A DNA stretch of 11,286 nt, from assembly GCA_034112345.1 (NCBI GenBank), contig JAWUVN010000101.1:1-11286 (forward strand), given 5' to 3'. This document shows, piece by piece, positions 5,428 through 11,286 of this stretch. This stretch comes from Bermanella sp034112345. GTDB lineage: Bacteria; Pseudomonadota; Gammaproteobacteria; Pseudomonadales; Oceanobacteraceae. Position 1 is the first letter of the stretch. The number at the start of each line of letters is the position of its first letter. The notes below the pieces were generated by a model. The model was not told where the DNA came from, made no database searches, and saw nothing but the letters and a program-made list of their open reading frames with translations. The position numbers were made by a program, and so were the translations under genes.

Positions 5428-7242
5428 ATGCCTGAACATAACTACAAGTTTTTTTTTGATCAATCTAAAGATCTGCTGTGCATTGCAAATTCAGATGGAT
5501 ACTTAATTGATGTGAATCACTCATTCTGTGACGTGCTGGGTTATACAAAAGCGGTCTTGCTTGAAAAACCGTATATATCTTTTGTTCATCCAAGCGACAT
5601 TGAAAAAACCATTCAAGAACTGGAACGATTAGATACTGATCATGAGAGTACTAATTTTGAAAATCGATATCGGACACAGTCAGGTTCATATGTGGTTTTA
5701 TCTTGGTCCTCAACACGTGACCCTAAAACAGGTCGCATCATTGCTTCTGCAAGAGATATAACAGCCTATTCAAATAAAGCCCATAAGTTGCAGCAACTTG
5801 AAGCAGCAATGAATGCCAAGGCAATCATGGCAGAAACCGATAAAAAAGGTGTGATTAGCAGAGTGAATGACAGATTCTGCGAGATTAGTGGCTACAGCAG
5901 AGAAGAGATGATCGGTAATTCCCACAGCGCGGTGAATTCAGGTCTCCATTCAAAAGCCTTTTTTCAAAATATATGGCGCACCATTAGTAATAAAGAAGTT
6001 TGGTCTGGCGATATTACCAATCGTAAAAAGAATGGCGATTTGTACTATGTTAAAACCACCATTATCCCATTAACAGATTTAGAAGATGAGATTTTCAGTT
6101 ATCTAGTCTATAGGCAAGACATAACAGACAAGGTTCATAATGCAATGGATCTGGCTAAAACACTGCAAATTCTTAATGAAACCAGTGCCCTTGCTAAGGT
6201 AGGTGGTTGGGAATTAGATGTGGCCACGGGTGTGCTTACATGTACAGATGAAACCTTTCAAATTTTTGAAGTAGATCAAGAGGAAGGTTTGCCTCGCACA
6301 CTACCAGATGGAATTGACTTATACACACCTGAATGCTCATCAATTATTGACGAAGCTATTAAGCACTGTTTAGCCACCGGCGAGCCATACAGTTTAGAAT
6401 TAATGGCAAACACCCTGAAGGGGAATACCCTGTGGGTACATACAGAAGGAAAAGCAAATTACGTAGACGGAAAGATTGTAACCTTATCTGGCACCATTCA
6501 AGATATTGATGCTAAAAAGAAATCAGAGAAGAAATATAATTTAGAACGTCAAAAGAGCATTCAAAATGCAAGGCTGGCATCACTGGGTGAATTAGCAGCC
6601 AGTATGGCGCACGAAATTAATAATCCGTTAGGAATTATCTCAGGTTATTCCGAATTGCTATTGCGTGATCAGGCGGGTGATACCAGAGCTAAATCAAAAA
6701 TAGAAGTGATATTAAAATCCTGTGGCAGAATTTCTCATATTGTAAATAATTTAAAAAAGTTCTCTCGAGCAGAGAGAGAGCAAAAACAGAAGAGTATTGT
6801 ACTAAGTGATTTAATCAACGAATCCATTATGTTAGCTCAGCCTAACCTTAAGCGATGCATTATAGATCTTCAATTCGAAATTGAATCCGAAGCGCATATC
6901 GTAGGTAATGTAATTGAAATTGAGCAAGTTTTTTTAAACTTAATTAATAACTCAGCAGATGCAATAAAAGATTTACCAAAAAAATGGATAAAAATAGAAC
7001 TTTCAGTAACCACAGATAGCGTAATTGTACGTATTATTGATTCAGGTGATGGCATTACAAAAGATGAACTTAGAAATATATTCTCTCCTTTTTATACCTC
7101 TAAAAAAGTGGGCGAAGGAACCGGGCTTGGCCTCTCTATCGTTGATGGTATTTTAAAAGACCACGATGCAAAAATTGAATACGATGGTACTTCAGACAAT
7201 ACCTGTTTTGTTCTAACTTTTAAGCGAGATAAGGATTGTTAA
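5428..7242 (+). CDS. Soluble triple-PAS sensor histidine kinase
   Basis: A 604 aa cytoplasmic kinase with no signal peptide or membrane segment, so its stimulus is probably intracellular. It has three PAS domains: about 5-115 (ends RDITAYS), 128-238 (SGYSREEMIG, ends RQDITDK) and 250-365 (VGGWELD, ends IQDIDAKKK). The HisKA dimerisation domain has H-box ASMAHEINNP with phosphoacceptor His395. The HATPase domain has N-box VFLNLINNSADAI (about 501-513), G1 box DSGDG (538-542), F-box FSPFYTS and G2 box GEGTGLGLS (562-570). All catalytic boxes are intact. The start is the first ATG after an in-frame stop at 5395, and no clear Shine-Dalgarno precedes it. The stop abuts the start of the receiver gene, so the two are co-translated and surely partners. 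No heme- or flavin-binding signature could be assigned to any PAS domain. It resembles NtrB-like kinases in the core only. Confidence 0.93.
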   Translation: MPEHNYKFFFDQSKDLLCIANSDGYLIDVNHSFCDVLGYTKAVLLEKPYISFVHPSDIEKTIQELERLDTDHESTNFENRYRTQSGSYVVLSWSSTRDPKTGRIIASARDITAYSNKAHKLQQLEAAMNAKAIMAETDKKGVISRVNDRFCEISGYSREEMIGNSHSAVNSGLHSKAFFQNIWRTISNKEVWSGDITNRKKNGDLYYVKTTIIPLTDLEDEIFSYLVYRQDITDKVHNAMDLAKTLQILNETSALAKVGGWELDVATGVLTCTDETFQIFEVDQEEGLPRTLPDGIDLYTPECSSIIDEAIKHCLATGEPYSLELMANTLKGNTLWVHTEGKANYVDGKIVTLSGTIQDIDAKKKSEKKYNLERQKSIQNARLASLGELAASMAHEINNPLGIISGYSELLLRDQAGDTRAKSKIEVILKSCGRISHIVNNLKKFSRAEREQKQKSIVLSDLINESIMLAQPNLKRCIIDLQFEIESEAHIVGNVIEIEQVFLNLINNSADAIKDLPKKWIKIELSVTTDSVIVRIIDSGDGITKDELRNIFSPFYTSKKVGEGTGLGLSIVDGILKDHDAKIEYDGTSDNTCFVLTFKRDKDC

Positions 7243-7575
7243 ATGCGTAAAAAAGTTTATTACCTTGATGATGAAATTGACTTATGCAATATGTTTCGTG
7301 AATTCATTGAAACCGAAGAGATAGAGGTAAGCACATTTACCAGTGCGACGGTAGCGATTGCAGCCTGTGCTGAGTCACCGCCAGACTTAATAATTATCGA
7401 TTATAGGCTATCAGATACAACGGGTGATGTGGTGGCAAACGCCATTGATAGCAGTATAGAAAAAATATTGGTAACCGGAGAGTTAGAAAAGCCTCAACAC
7501 GAGGTGTTTTCGCAGGTGATCACTAAACCTTTTAGCTTAATTGAGCTGCAATCCGTAATAGAAAAGTTGAAGTAA
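7243..7575 (+). CDS. Single-domain response regulator (CheY-like receiver)
   Basis: A 110 aa protein consisting only of a receiver domain. The acidic pocket is Asp9-Asp10-Glu11 (LDDE), the phosphoacceptor Asp53 (IIIDYRL), the switch Thr78 (VTGE) and the conserved Lys95 (TKPF), so it should be phosphorylatable. There is no output domain. It may act by protein contact, as a phosphate sink, or as a Spo0F-like relay intermediate, though no Hpt protein is encoded in the window. The ATG follows directly on the TAA of the kinase gene, with AAGGA at 7231-7235 as ribosome binding site. The kinase at 5428 is the obvious phosphodonor. Confidence 0.93.
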   Translation: MRKKVYYLDDEIDLCNMFREFIETEEIEVSTFTSATVAIAACAESPPDLIIIDYRLSDTTGDVVANAIDSSIEKILVTGELEKPQHEVFSQVITKPFSLIELQSVIEKLK

Positions 7576-7608
7576 GGCTTTTAACATTTTTTGAGTTAGA
7601 GTAAAGAT

Positions 7609-8769
7609 ATGAGTGATAAAAATAAAATTCTAGTCATAGATGACGACCCAGATTATTGCAGCTTGATGGCAGAAGCGTTGTCGCCAGAATTTAGCTGTGT
7701 ACTTGCTTATTCGGGTGAAGAAGGCCTAGAAAAGTTTGAGAATGACTGCGACCCAGTTTTAGTTATCTTAGATTTAAATTTACCTGGTATGAAAGGGTTT
7801 GAAATATGCAAACAGTTGCAAAAATTTAAAGAACAACGTGAATTTGCTGTATTTATTATTTCAGGTGATGACGAAATTGATAGTAAAATACAGGGTTTTG
7901 AAGCTGGCGCAGATGATTACATTGCAAAGCCATTTGAATTAAATGAACTGCATTCAAGAATAAACCGATCAATTGCTTACGTAGAAGGTAAAGCAACACT
8001 TAAAAAAGAAGAGCACTCAACCCGTGAGATGGCCAATATAGCAATGGCTCAAGCATCACAATACAGCTATGTGATGAATTTTTTTAAGTCACTCAATCAT
8101 TGTCAAGATCCTAAACAAATTGCCAATTTATTTTATGAGGCCATGAGTTTCTTTAATTTGAATTCAACACTACAAGTAACCCTTAATGGTGAATTTTATT
8201 TTGATGAAAACCTAGGTGATGTCAGCCCCATAGAAAAAAGCATTTATGAGTTATTAAAAAATAATGGGCGTATTTATGAATTTGGCAGAAGAATGATTAT
8301 AAATGGGCGTAATGTTGCATTTTTAATTAAAAACTTCCCAGAAGACGAACACGCTGCAGGCCAAGCAAGAGACTTTTTGGCCGCACTGGTTGAGGGTATG
8401 GAATCTAAAATAGATGAGTTAAAAGTAAAAGCCGCAATAGTAGAAGCCACTTCAGAACTAAGCCTAGCCATAGGTAATATAAATTTTGGTTTAGGGTCTC
8501 ATAATATTGTCGTTAACAATGTGATGGGCGATATGATTATGGATATTTCATCCAGTTACCATAAGTTGGAACTAACGGATGAACAGGAAGAATTCTTTAC
8601 CGACATGGTAGCCAAAGGCAGTGTACAAATGAGCGGCGCAGAATGCTTGCTAAAAGGCATTCAAGAAGACCTGAACCAGGTGTTAGCAAAAATGGAATCC
8701 ATATCAGAGATGTCAAAATCATCAGAAGACAATCAGGTAGATTCAAGTGACAGCATTGATTTGTTTTAG
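7609..8769 (+). CDS. Response regulator with an uncharacterised GAF-like/helical output module
   Basis: A 386 aa protein. Residues 1-120 are a canonical receiver: Asp11-Asp12-Asp13, phosphoacceptor Asp55 (VILDLNLPG), switch Ser85 (IISGDD) and Lys107 (AKPFE). Residues about 145-270 look like a degenerate GAF-type fold, with helix, beta strands (STLQVTLNGEFYF, RMIINGRNVAFLIKNFP) and a final helix (QARDFLAALVEGMESKIDEL). Residues 270-365 are mainly helical and possibly coiled coil, and the tail (366-386) is Ser/Asp-rich and disordered. There is no helix-turn-helix, GGDEF, EAL, HD-GYP, CheB or PP2C motif, so the output is unknown and probably acts through protein-protein contact. The gene is 33 bases after the CheY-like gene, and the same kinase probably phosphorylates both. 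The ribosome binding site is weak (GAGTTAGAG). No family name is recognised with confidence for the C-terminal part. Confidence 0.88.
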   Translation: MSDKNKILVIDDDPDYCSLMAEALSPEFSCVLAYSGEEGLEKFENDCDPVLVILDLNLPGMKGFEICKQLQKFKEQREFAVFIISGDDEIDSKIQGFEAGADDYIAKPFELNELHSRINRSIAYVEGKATLKKEEHSTREMANIAMAQASQYSYVMNFFKSLNHCQDPKQIANLFYEAMSFFNLNSTLQVTLNGEFYFDENLGDVSPIEKSIYELLKNNGRIYEFGRRMIINGRNVAFLIKNFPEDEHAAGQARDFLAALVEGMESKIDELKVKAAIVEATSELSLAIGNINFGLGSHNIVVNNVMGDMIMDISSSYHKLELTDEQEEFFTDMVAKGSVQMSGAECLLKGIQEDLNQVLAKMESISEMSKSSEDNQVDSSDSIDLF

Positions 8770-8829
8770 TGATTAATCAACTGCCTTAAAAGTAAACAAT
8801 GTACAAACGCACCTAGCAGGCCCCATAAA

Positions 8830-8850
8830 GCGCATTGAGGTACCGTGCGC
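8830..8850. repeat. Possible degenerate REP hairpin between convergent genes
   Basis: GCGCA (8830-8834) pairs with TGCGC (8846-8850) and is followed by GATAAAAC, the same tail as the family A REP units at 4867 and 4943. The 11-base loop contains GGTACC. No T-run follows on either strand, so it is unlikely to be an intrinsic terminator for either gene that converges here. TGATTAATCA at 8770-8779 is a further perfect 10-bp palindrome in this gap. Confidence 0.3.
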
Positions 8851-8874
8851 GATAAAACATAAACGATAAAAAAC

Positions 8875-9780
8875 TTAAAACGACAAATACAACCCTGCAA
8901 ACAAGCCGCTTACCGTTGTGAGCCCAGCCGACCAACGTTTATGCCCAATGCTCACACCCGTATATTTATAATGGTAATTAAAACTAAACTGATGCTCAGA
9001 CAGCGAGCCACCGTTATAGCTAGACCAAACCGGGTAATACTCAAAATGCCAAGCAGGGTTAATGCGATACCGAATAGGCATGGCAAACACATCCCCATCG
9101 TGTGACTGATTGCCATTCATCTTGCCGCGCCCGTAAGCTAAATCCCAACTTAAATCATTACCAAAACTCATGCGGTAATGCACTAGCGTATTCTCAAGTG
9201 TCAGCGTATCTCCTTGTTCATCTAACGTATTGCGCGAATAACTCAAACCAATTAAACCATAACCCGCCTCAACCCGATTAAGCATCGCATTAACATTACC
9301 AGAGCCCTGCAACCAGTGTGACGTTAACCGTACGCTGGGTAAAATCGGATCACCCTTTTTACGAAACAAGGGCGTAGGAACGTATAGGTCACGTTCAACT
9401 AAATTATAACCTTCAGGCATGAGTAAATTCTCAGAATCTAACAAAGCCGAGTTAGAGTGCTCATACCGCACCACGCTGTTTTCACCGCCTTTTGCCATAG
9501 CAGTCACACCAAAGCCCACCACCTCGGCGGTTACTCTAAACACAAACTTAGCAATGCCCGCCGCCAAATCTGCGCCTAGGCCACCGCCCTGATCTGAACG
9601 GTTAGAATACGAACCAGAAGAACGAGATGAAGAACTGGACGAGCTTGAAGAAGAACCAGAAGATTTAGGCTTGGGTTTAGTTGCATCACGTTCTAAATCA
9701 TCAAGAGTGCCGGCTTGCGTGTTCAAACCAAAACACAAAATCAAAATAGAACCAACAATAACAGGGCGGGGTAAATTCAT
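8875..9780 (-). CDS. Exported protein with serine-rich linker and outer-membrane-like beta-rich C-terminus
   Basis: A 301 aa protein of unknown function. An N-terminal signal peptide is visible (MNLPRPVIVGSILILCFG) with likely cleavage after NTQA-GT near residue 23. A charged stretch (DDLERDATKPKPK) leads to a Ser-rich linker at 40-59 that includes ten consecutive Ser (43-52), then a Gly-rich turn. Next is a hydrophobic segment at about 69-97, perhaps a helix or membrane plug. From about 105 to the end the pattern is alternating beta strands rich in Tyr, Trp, Phe and Gly, ending in GLFAGLYLSF. The terminal Phe fits the C-terminal beta-signal of outer-membrane barrels recognised by BamA. A small outer-membrane barrel or surface protein is inferred, with about 190 residues available for 8-10 strands. 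It is transcribed convergently to the signalling operon. No clear ribosome binding site or promoter is seen upstream. No family was recognised. Confidence 0.75.
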   Translation of the reverse strand: MNLPRPVIVGSILILCFGLNTQAGTLDDLERDATKPKPKSSGSSSSSSSSSSRSSGSYSNRSDQGGGLGADLAAGIAKFVFRVTAEVVGFGVTAMAKGGENSVVRYEHSNSALLDSENLLMPEGYNLVERDLYVPTPLFRKKGDPILPSVRLTSHWLQGSGNVNAMLNRVEAGYGLIGLSYSRNTLDEQGDTLTLENTLVHYRMSFGNDLSWDLAYGRGKMNGNQSHDGDVFAMPIRYRINPAWHFEYYPVWSSYNGGSLSEHQFSFNYHYKYTGVSIGHKRWSAGLTTVSGLFAGLYLSF

Positions 9781-9942
9781 AGGTAAGAGTTATCCATAAC
9801 AGCAAACGCAGTATTTAAAACAGGCAAACTAGCCATAATACTAAAAAACGCAGTGGCTAACGAGCATTAGCAAAGCGAGCAACCGCCTACCAGTATCAAC
9901 ATATTCCTTAACCCAAGCTGAACAACAAACACACCAGCCGTT

Positions 9943-9997
9943 ATACCAGAAGTGAACAGAGCCTATCCTGAGCTTACCGAAGGGAACTAGCTGGTAT
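9943..9997. repeat. Family B palindrome, copy 2, with enlarged loop
   Basis: Stem ATACCAG (9943-9949) / CTGGTAT (9991-9997), with the AGT/ACT inner pair as in copies 1 and 3. Here the loop is 23 bases longer and contains CCTGAGCTTACCGAAGGG (9967-9984), which resembles the CTGAGC-n4-CGAAGGG core of a dispersed repeat seen in many environmental bacteria. The left flank ACAAACACACCA is shared with copy 1. Confidence 0.65.
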
Positions 9998-10008
9998 CCA
10001 CTTTCAGC

Positions 10009-10035
10009 TTATCGCGAGCAAGCTCCCTCCCACAG
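10009..10035 (-). repeat. Pseudomonas-type REP element
   Basis: TTATCGCGAGCAAGCTC followed by CCTCCCACAG closely matches REP sequences dispersed in fluorescent pseudomonads (TCGCGAGCAAGCTCGCTCCCACAG type). The stem is GAGC (10016-10019) / GCTC (10022-10025). Its TTATCGCG head matches the reverse complement of the family A units at 4867 and 4943, so it belongs to the same superfamily in the opposite orientation. Confidence 0.6.
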
Positions 10036-10057
10036 ATAAACCAAAATATGCAAACCC

Positions 10058-10125
10058 GTACAAGCTCATTCGGTAATAGCGCCTGCATGACCCTAACATT
10101 AGCCTAACATTTACATCCATGTAAA
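10058..10125 (+). repeat. Repeat modules C2 and D1
   Basis: C2 (10058-10097) starts GTACAAGCTCATTCGGTAAT, but its hairpin is broken (GGTAAT against ATGACC). D1 is TTTACAT-CC-ATGTAAA (10110-10125), a perfect 7-bp palindrome, followed by AGCCCGTGAGCGATCAA. Both modules recur at 10271-10327, and C also occurs inside the tandem array at 4902-4940. Confidence 0.65.
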
Positions 10126-10212
10126 AGCCCGTGAGCGATCAAGCCGACGCAAGGTTGCCCCGTGACCGATCCTTTAAACAATCAAGCCAGAACAAAACAC
10201 ACACCTCCCGTC

Positions 10213-10244
10213 ATACCAGAAGTGAGGAACGAACTGTCTGGTAT
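10213..10244. repeat. Family B palindrome, copy 3
   Basis: ATACCAGA (10213-10220) / TCTGGTAT (10237-10244), identical to copy 1 at 5041-5072 except one base (G for A at 10236). The near-identity extends on both sides, from ACACACC upstream to GTGCAACCAAACC downstream, more than 5 kb away from copy 1, which implies recent spread or gene conversion. Confidence 0.75.
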
Positions 10245-10270
10245 CCATTCCAACCTGTGCAACCAAACCA

Positions 10271-10327
10271 GTACAAACTCACTCGGTAATAGCGCCTGCA
10301 TTACCCTAATATTTACATCCATGTAAA
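10271..10327 (+). repeat. Repeat modules C3 and D2
   Basis: C3 starts GTACAAACTCACTCGGTAAT and has an intact hairpin GGTAAT (10285-10290) / ATTACC (10300-10305) with loop AGCGCCTGC. D2 is TTTACAT-CC-ATGTAAA at 10312-10327, identical to D1. It is followed by AAGCCCGCGACCGATC, a variant of the tail after D1. Confidence 0.65.
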
Positions 10328-10450
10328 AGCCCGCGACCGATCTTATAAACAACCCAACCCGTAAGAGCCCAGCCCTCTGGCCGATAAACCCCTGCAATAG
10401 CCAAAAAACGAACACATATCAACCAACAAGCAAACTGGTAGAAATCACTA

Positions 10451-10479
10451 TTGTCTCAAAACAACTAATAGGTTATAAA
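10451..10479 (+). promoter_or_regulatory. Sigma70-like promoter upstream of the EVE-domain gene
   Basis: TTGTCT (10451-10456, 4 of 6 to the -35 consensus) and TATAAA (10474-10479, 5 of 6 to the -10 consensus) are separated by 17 bases. The region is AT-rich, lies just outside the repeat mosaic, and points toward the small frames at 10528 and 10579 and the gene at 10688. The predicted transcript would have a leader of roughly 200 bases. Confidence 0.5.
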
Positions 10480-10527
10480 ATAGGACAAACGAAAGTACTA
10501 AAAAGAATAAGTCAAAAGGGTTAAGGA

Positions 10528-10569
10528 ATGACCATGCAGCAACACATCTCATACCTAAGGGCTAATTAG
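10528..10569 (+). CDS. Possible 13-codon leader ORF
   Basis: ATG 10528 opens MTMQQHISYLRAN, ending TAG 10567-10569. AAGGA at 10523-10527 is too close to this ATG but 6 bases from the second ATG (10534), so an 11-codon peptide is also possible. It lies between the promoter at 10451 and the EVE gene. There is no recognisable family and chance is a real alternative. Confidence 0.2.
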   Translation: MTMQQHISYLRAN

Positions 10570-10578
10570 TAAGCGCCC

Positions 10579-10706
10579 ATGGAATCCAATAAGCCTTGCC
10601 CATTCTGCAACCTTCAATCTGAATCGAGCCAGAGCTCGTTACGCTTACAAAATATCGTAGTTATGGTCGTAATGAAGGCATGCTTCAATGCGTAACTTCT
10701 GGTGGG
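10579..10706 (+). pseudogene. Frameshifted remnant of a CPFC zinc-ribbon (Lar-like) small protein
   Basis: ATG 10579 gives MESNKPCPFCNLQSE, whose KPCPFC start is typical of small zinc-ribbon proteins such as the Lar family. That frame then becomes uninformative and ends at TAA 10693-10695 (38 aa in all). The -1 frame from 10623 reads IEPELVTLTKYRSYGRNEGM then LQCVTSGG, which looks like the missing second half, with a Cys where the second metal knuckle belongs but Ser where its partner Cys would be. One base change near 10617-10623 would join them. The remnant runs across the start of the EVE gene at 10688. The Lar assignment is tentative: it rests on the motif and spacing only. Confidence 0.35.
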
Positions 10707-11286
10707 TTAATCAAAAGCAAACCTATCATCACGAAGTGCCGGGTGGATACATGTGGTCACCTAAACGGCAACAAGGTGGTGGCCGTAATTACTCGTATGA
10801 TTTAATGACCAAGGTTAAACCTGGAGACGTTGTATTTTCTTATGCTGGTGGTCATATCAAAGCCATAGGTCTAGCAAAAACATACTGTCATGAATTTCCA
10901 AAGCCAACCGAATTCGGTAACGCAGGTAATAATTGGGATGATGCAGGCTGGCGAGTTGAAGTCGGTTTTAAAGAAATCCCTAATCCGTTTAGGCCACGTG
11001 ATTTTAACAAATTAGTCCAACCGCTATTAGCGCCTAAACATGCACCACTAAAAGCAGATGGCAACGGCAATCAAGCATATCTATTCAGTATCCAGGAAAA
11101 CTTAGGGATGCTTCTAGCACAAAAAGCCGGAGCAATGGCCACACAAATTGTATCAATTGAAAACCAAGTGTATGAAGATGCTGCGAGTTATCTTGTACAG
11201 AAAGAACATAAGGTGTTGGAAGATAGAATTGAAGAGCAAATCATACAAACAGTTAATAGTGAAACAGCACGGATTGCTTTAATTAG
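10688..11286 (+). CDS. EVE-domain protein, probable N-terminal part of an EVE-HNH modification-dependent restriction endonuclease (partial)
   Basis: An open frame of 199 complete codons with no stop before the window edge. It begins MRNFWWVNQKQTYHHEV, then GGYMWSPKR, followed by KVKPGDVVFSY and IKAIGLAKTY. These are the N-terminal features of EVE (PUA-like) domains in EVE-HNH proteins, which bind DNA containing modified cytosine and cut it in type IV restriction. The EVE part spans about 1-150 (AYLFSIQENLGMLL closing), and the helical charged stretch from about 165 (YEDAASYLVQKEHKVLEDRIEEQI) would be a linker. The HNH nuclease domain, if present, lies beyond the window. The ATG is preceded by AAGG at 10675-10678 and by an in-frame stop at 10673. 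It probably uses the promoter at 10451. The role is defence against phage or foreign modified DNA, by inference from the family. Confidence 0.7.
   Translation, partial: MRNFWWVNQKQTYHHEVPGGYMWSPKRQQGGGRNYSYDLMTKVKPGDVVFSYAGGHIKAIGLAKTYCHEFPKPTEFGNAGNNWDDAGWRVEVGFKEIPNPFRPRDFNKLVQPLLAPKHAPLKADGNGNQAYLFSIQENLGMLLAQKAGAMATQIVSIENQVYEDAASYLVQKEHKVLEDRIEEQIIQTVNSETARIALI

Larger units (their letters stand above)
9781..10450. other. Gene-free repeat mosaic region
   Basis: No gene is supported here. The stretch 9781-9935 shows nothing definite beyond a short GCTAA/TTAGC inverted repeat near 9855. From about 9935 to 10345 it is almost wholly built of palindrome modules in two successive diverged copies: B2, a Pseudomonas-like REP, C2, D1 and a CCCGTGAGCGATC tail; then B3, C3, D2 and a CCCGCGACCGATC tail. 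The 77-codon frame on the - strand at 10182-10415 runs through these repeats and is not a credible gene. Confidence 0.7.

Noticed and set aside
8770..8874. Intrinsic terminator between the convergent genes
   Set aside because: The GCGCA/TGCGC hairpin at 8830-8850 has an 11-base loop and no T-run on either strand, so it was kept only as a possible REP remnant.
10182..10415. 77-codon minus-strand frame in the repeat mosaic
   Set aside because: It reads through palindrome modules B3, C3 and D2, which occur elsewhere in other frames and with indels. It has no family resemblance and no ribosome site.
10888..11070. 60-codon minus-strand frame opposite the EVE gene
   Set aside because: It is fully covered by the + strand EVE domain, which has clear motifs. 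It is a chance frame.

Overview
The window looks like chromosomal DNA of a marine or halophilic gammaproteobacterium, perhaps of the Oceanospirillales/Alteromonadales type. This is an inference from the betI-betB-betA-BCCT order, the moderately AT-rich DNA and the marine-type regulators. No rRNA, tRNA, IS element or CRISPR array was found.

Region 1 (1-4664, + strand) is a choline-to-glycine-betaine osmoprotection operon. It holds the 3' tail of a probable betI repressor, then betB (betaine aldehyde dehydrogenase) split by a -1 frame change at a run of seven T, betA (choline dehydrogenase, GTG start) and a compact, divergent BCCT-type transporter. A strong rho-independent terminator closes the operon. 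The transporter would import choline or betaine, BetA would oxidise choline to betaine aldehyde, and BetB would complete glycine betaine. A 29-bp imperfect dyad lies between betA and the transporter gene.

Region 2 (4665-5427) has no sizeable gene. It is a mosaic of REP-like palindromes, including a three-unit tandem array, followed by a possibly structured leader that carries an 18-codon ORF with a good ribosome binding site just before the next operon.

Region 3 (5428-8769, + strand) is a three-gene signalling operon: a soluble triple-PAS histidine kinase, a single-domain CheY-like receiver that abuts it, and a receiver with a long C-terminal module that is neither DNA-binding nor a recognisable enzyme.

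Region 4 (8875-9780, - strand) encodes an exported protein with a serine-rich linker and an outer-membrane-like beta-rich C-terminus. Region 5 (9781-10527) is a second repeat mosaic. It shares palindrome modules with region 2 in the same order, present as two diverged copies side by side.

Region 6 (10451-11286, + strand) begins with a good sigma70-like promoter. It continues through a frameshifted remnant of a CPFC zinc-ribbon protein into the 5' part of a gene with an EVE domain of the kind found in modification-dependent (type IV) EVE-HNH restriction endonucleases. That gene runs off the window. The most interesting points are the betB slippery-site frameshift, the uncharacterised output module of the second response regulator, the modular palindrome mosaics, and the zinc-ribbon relic fused to the start of the EVE gene.
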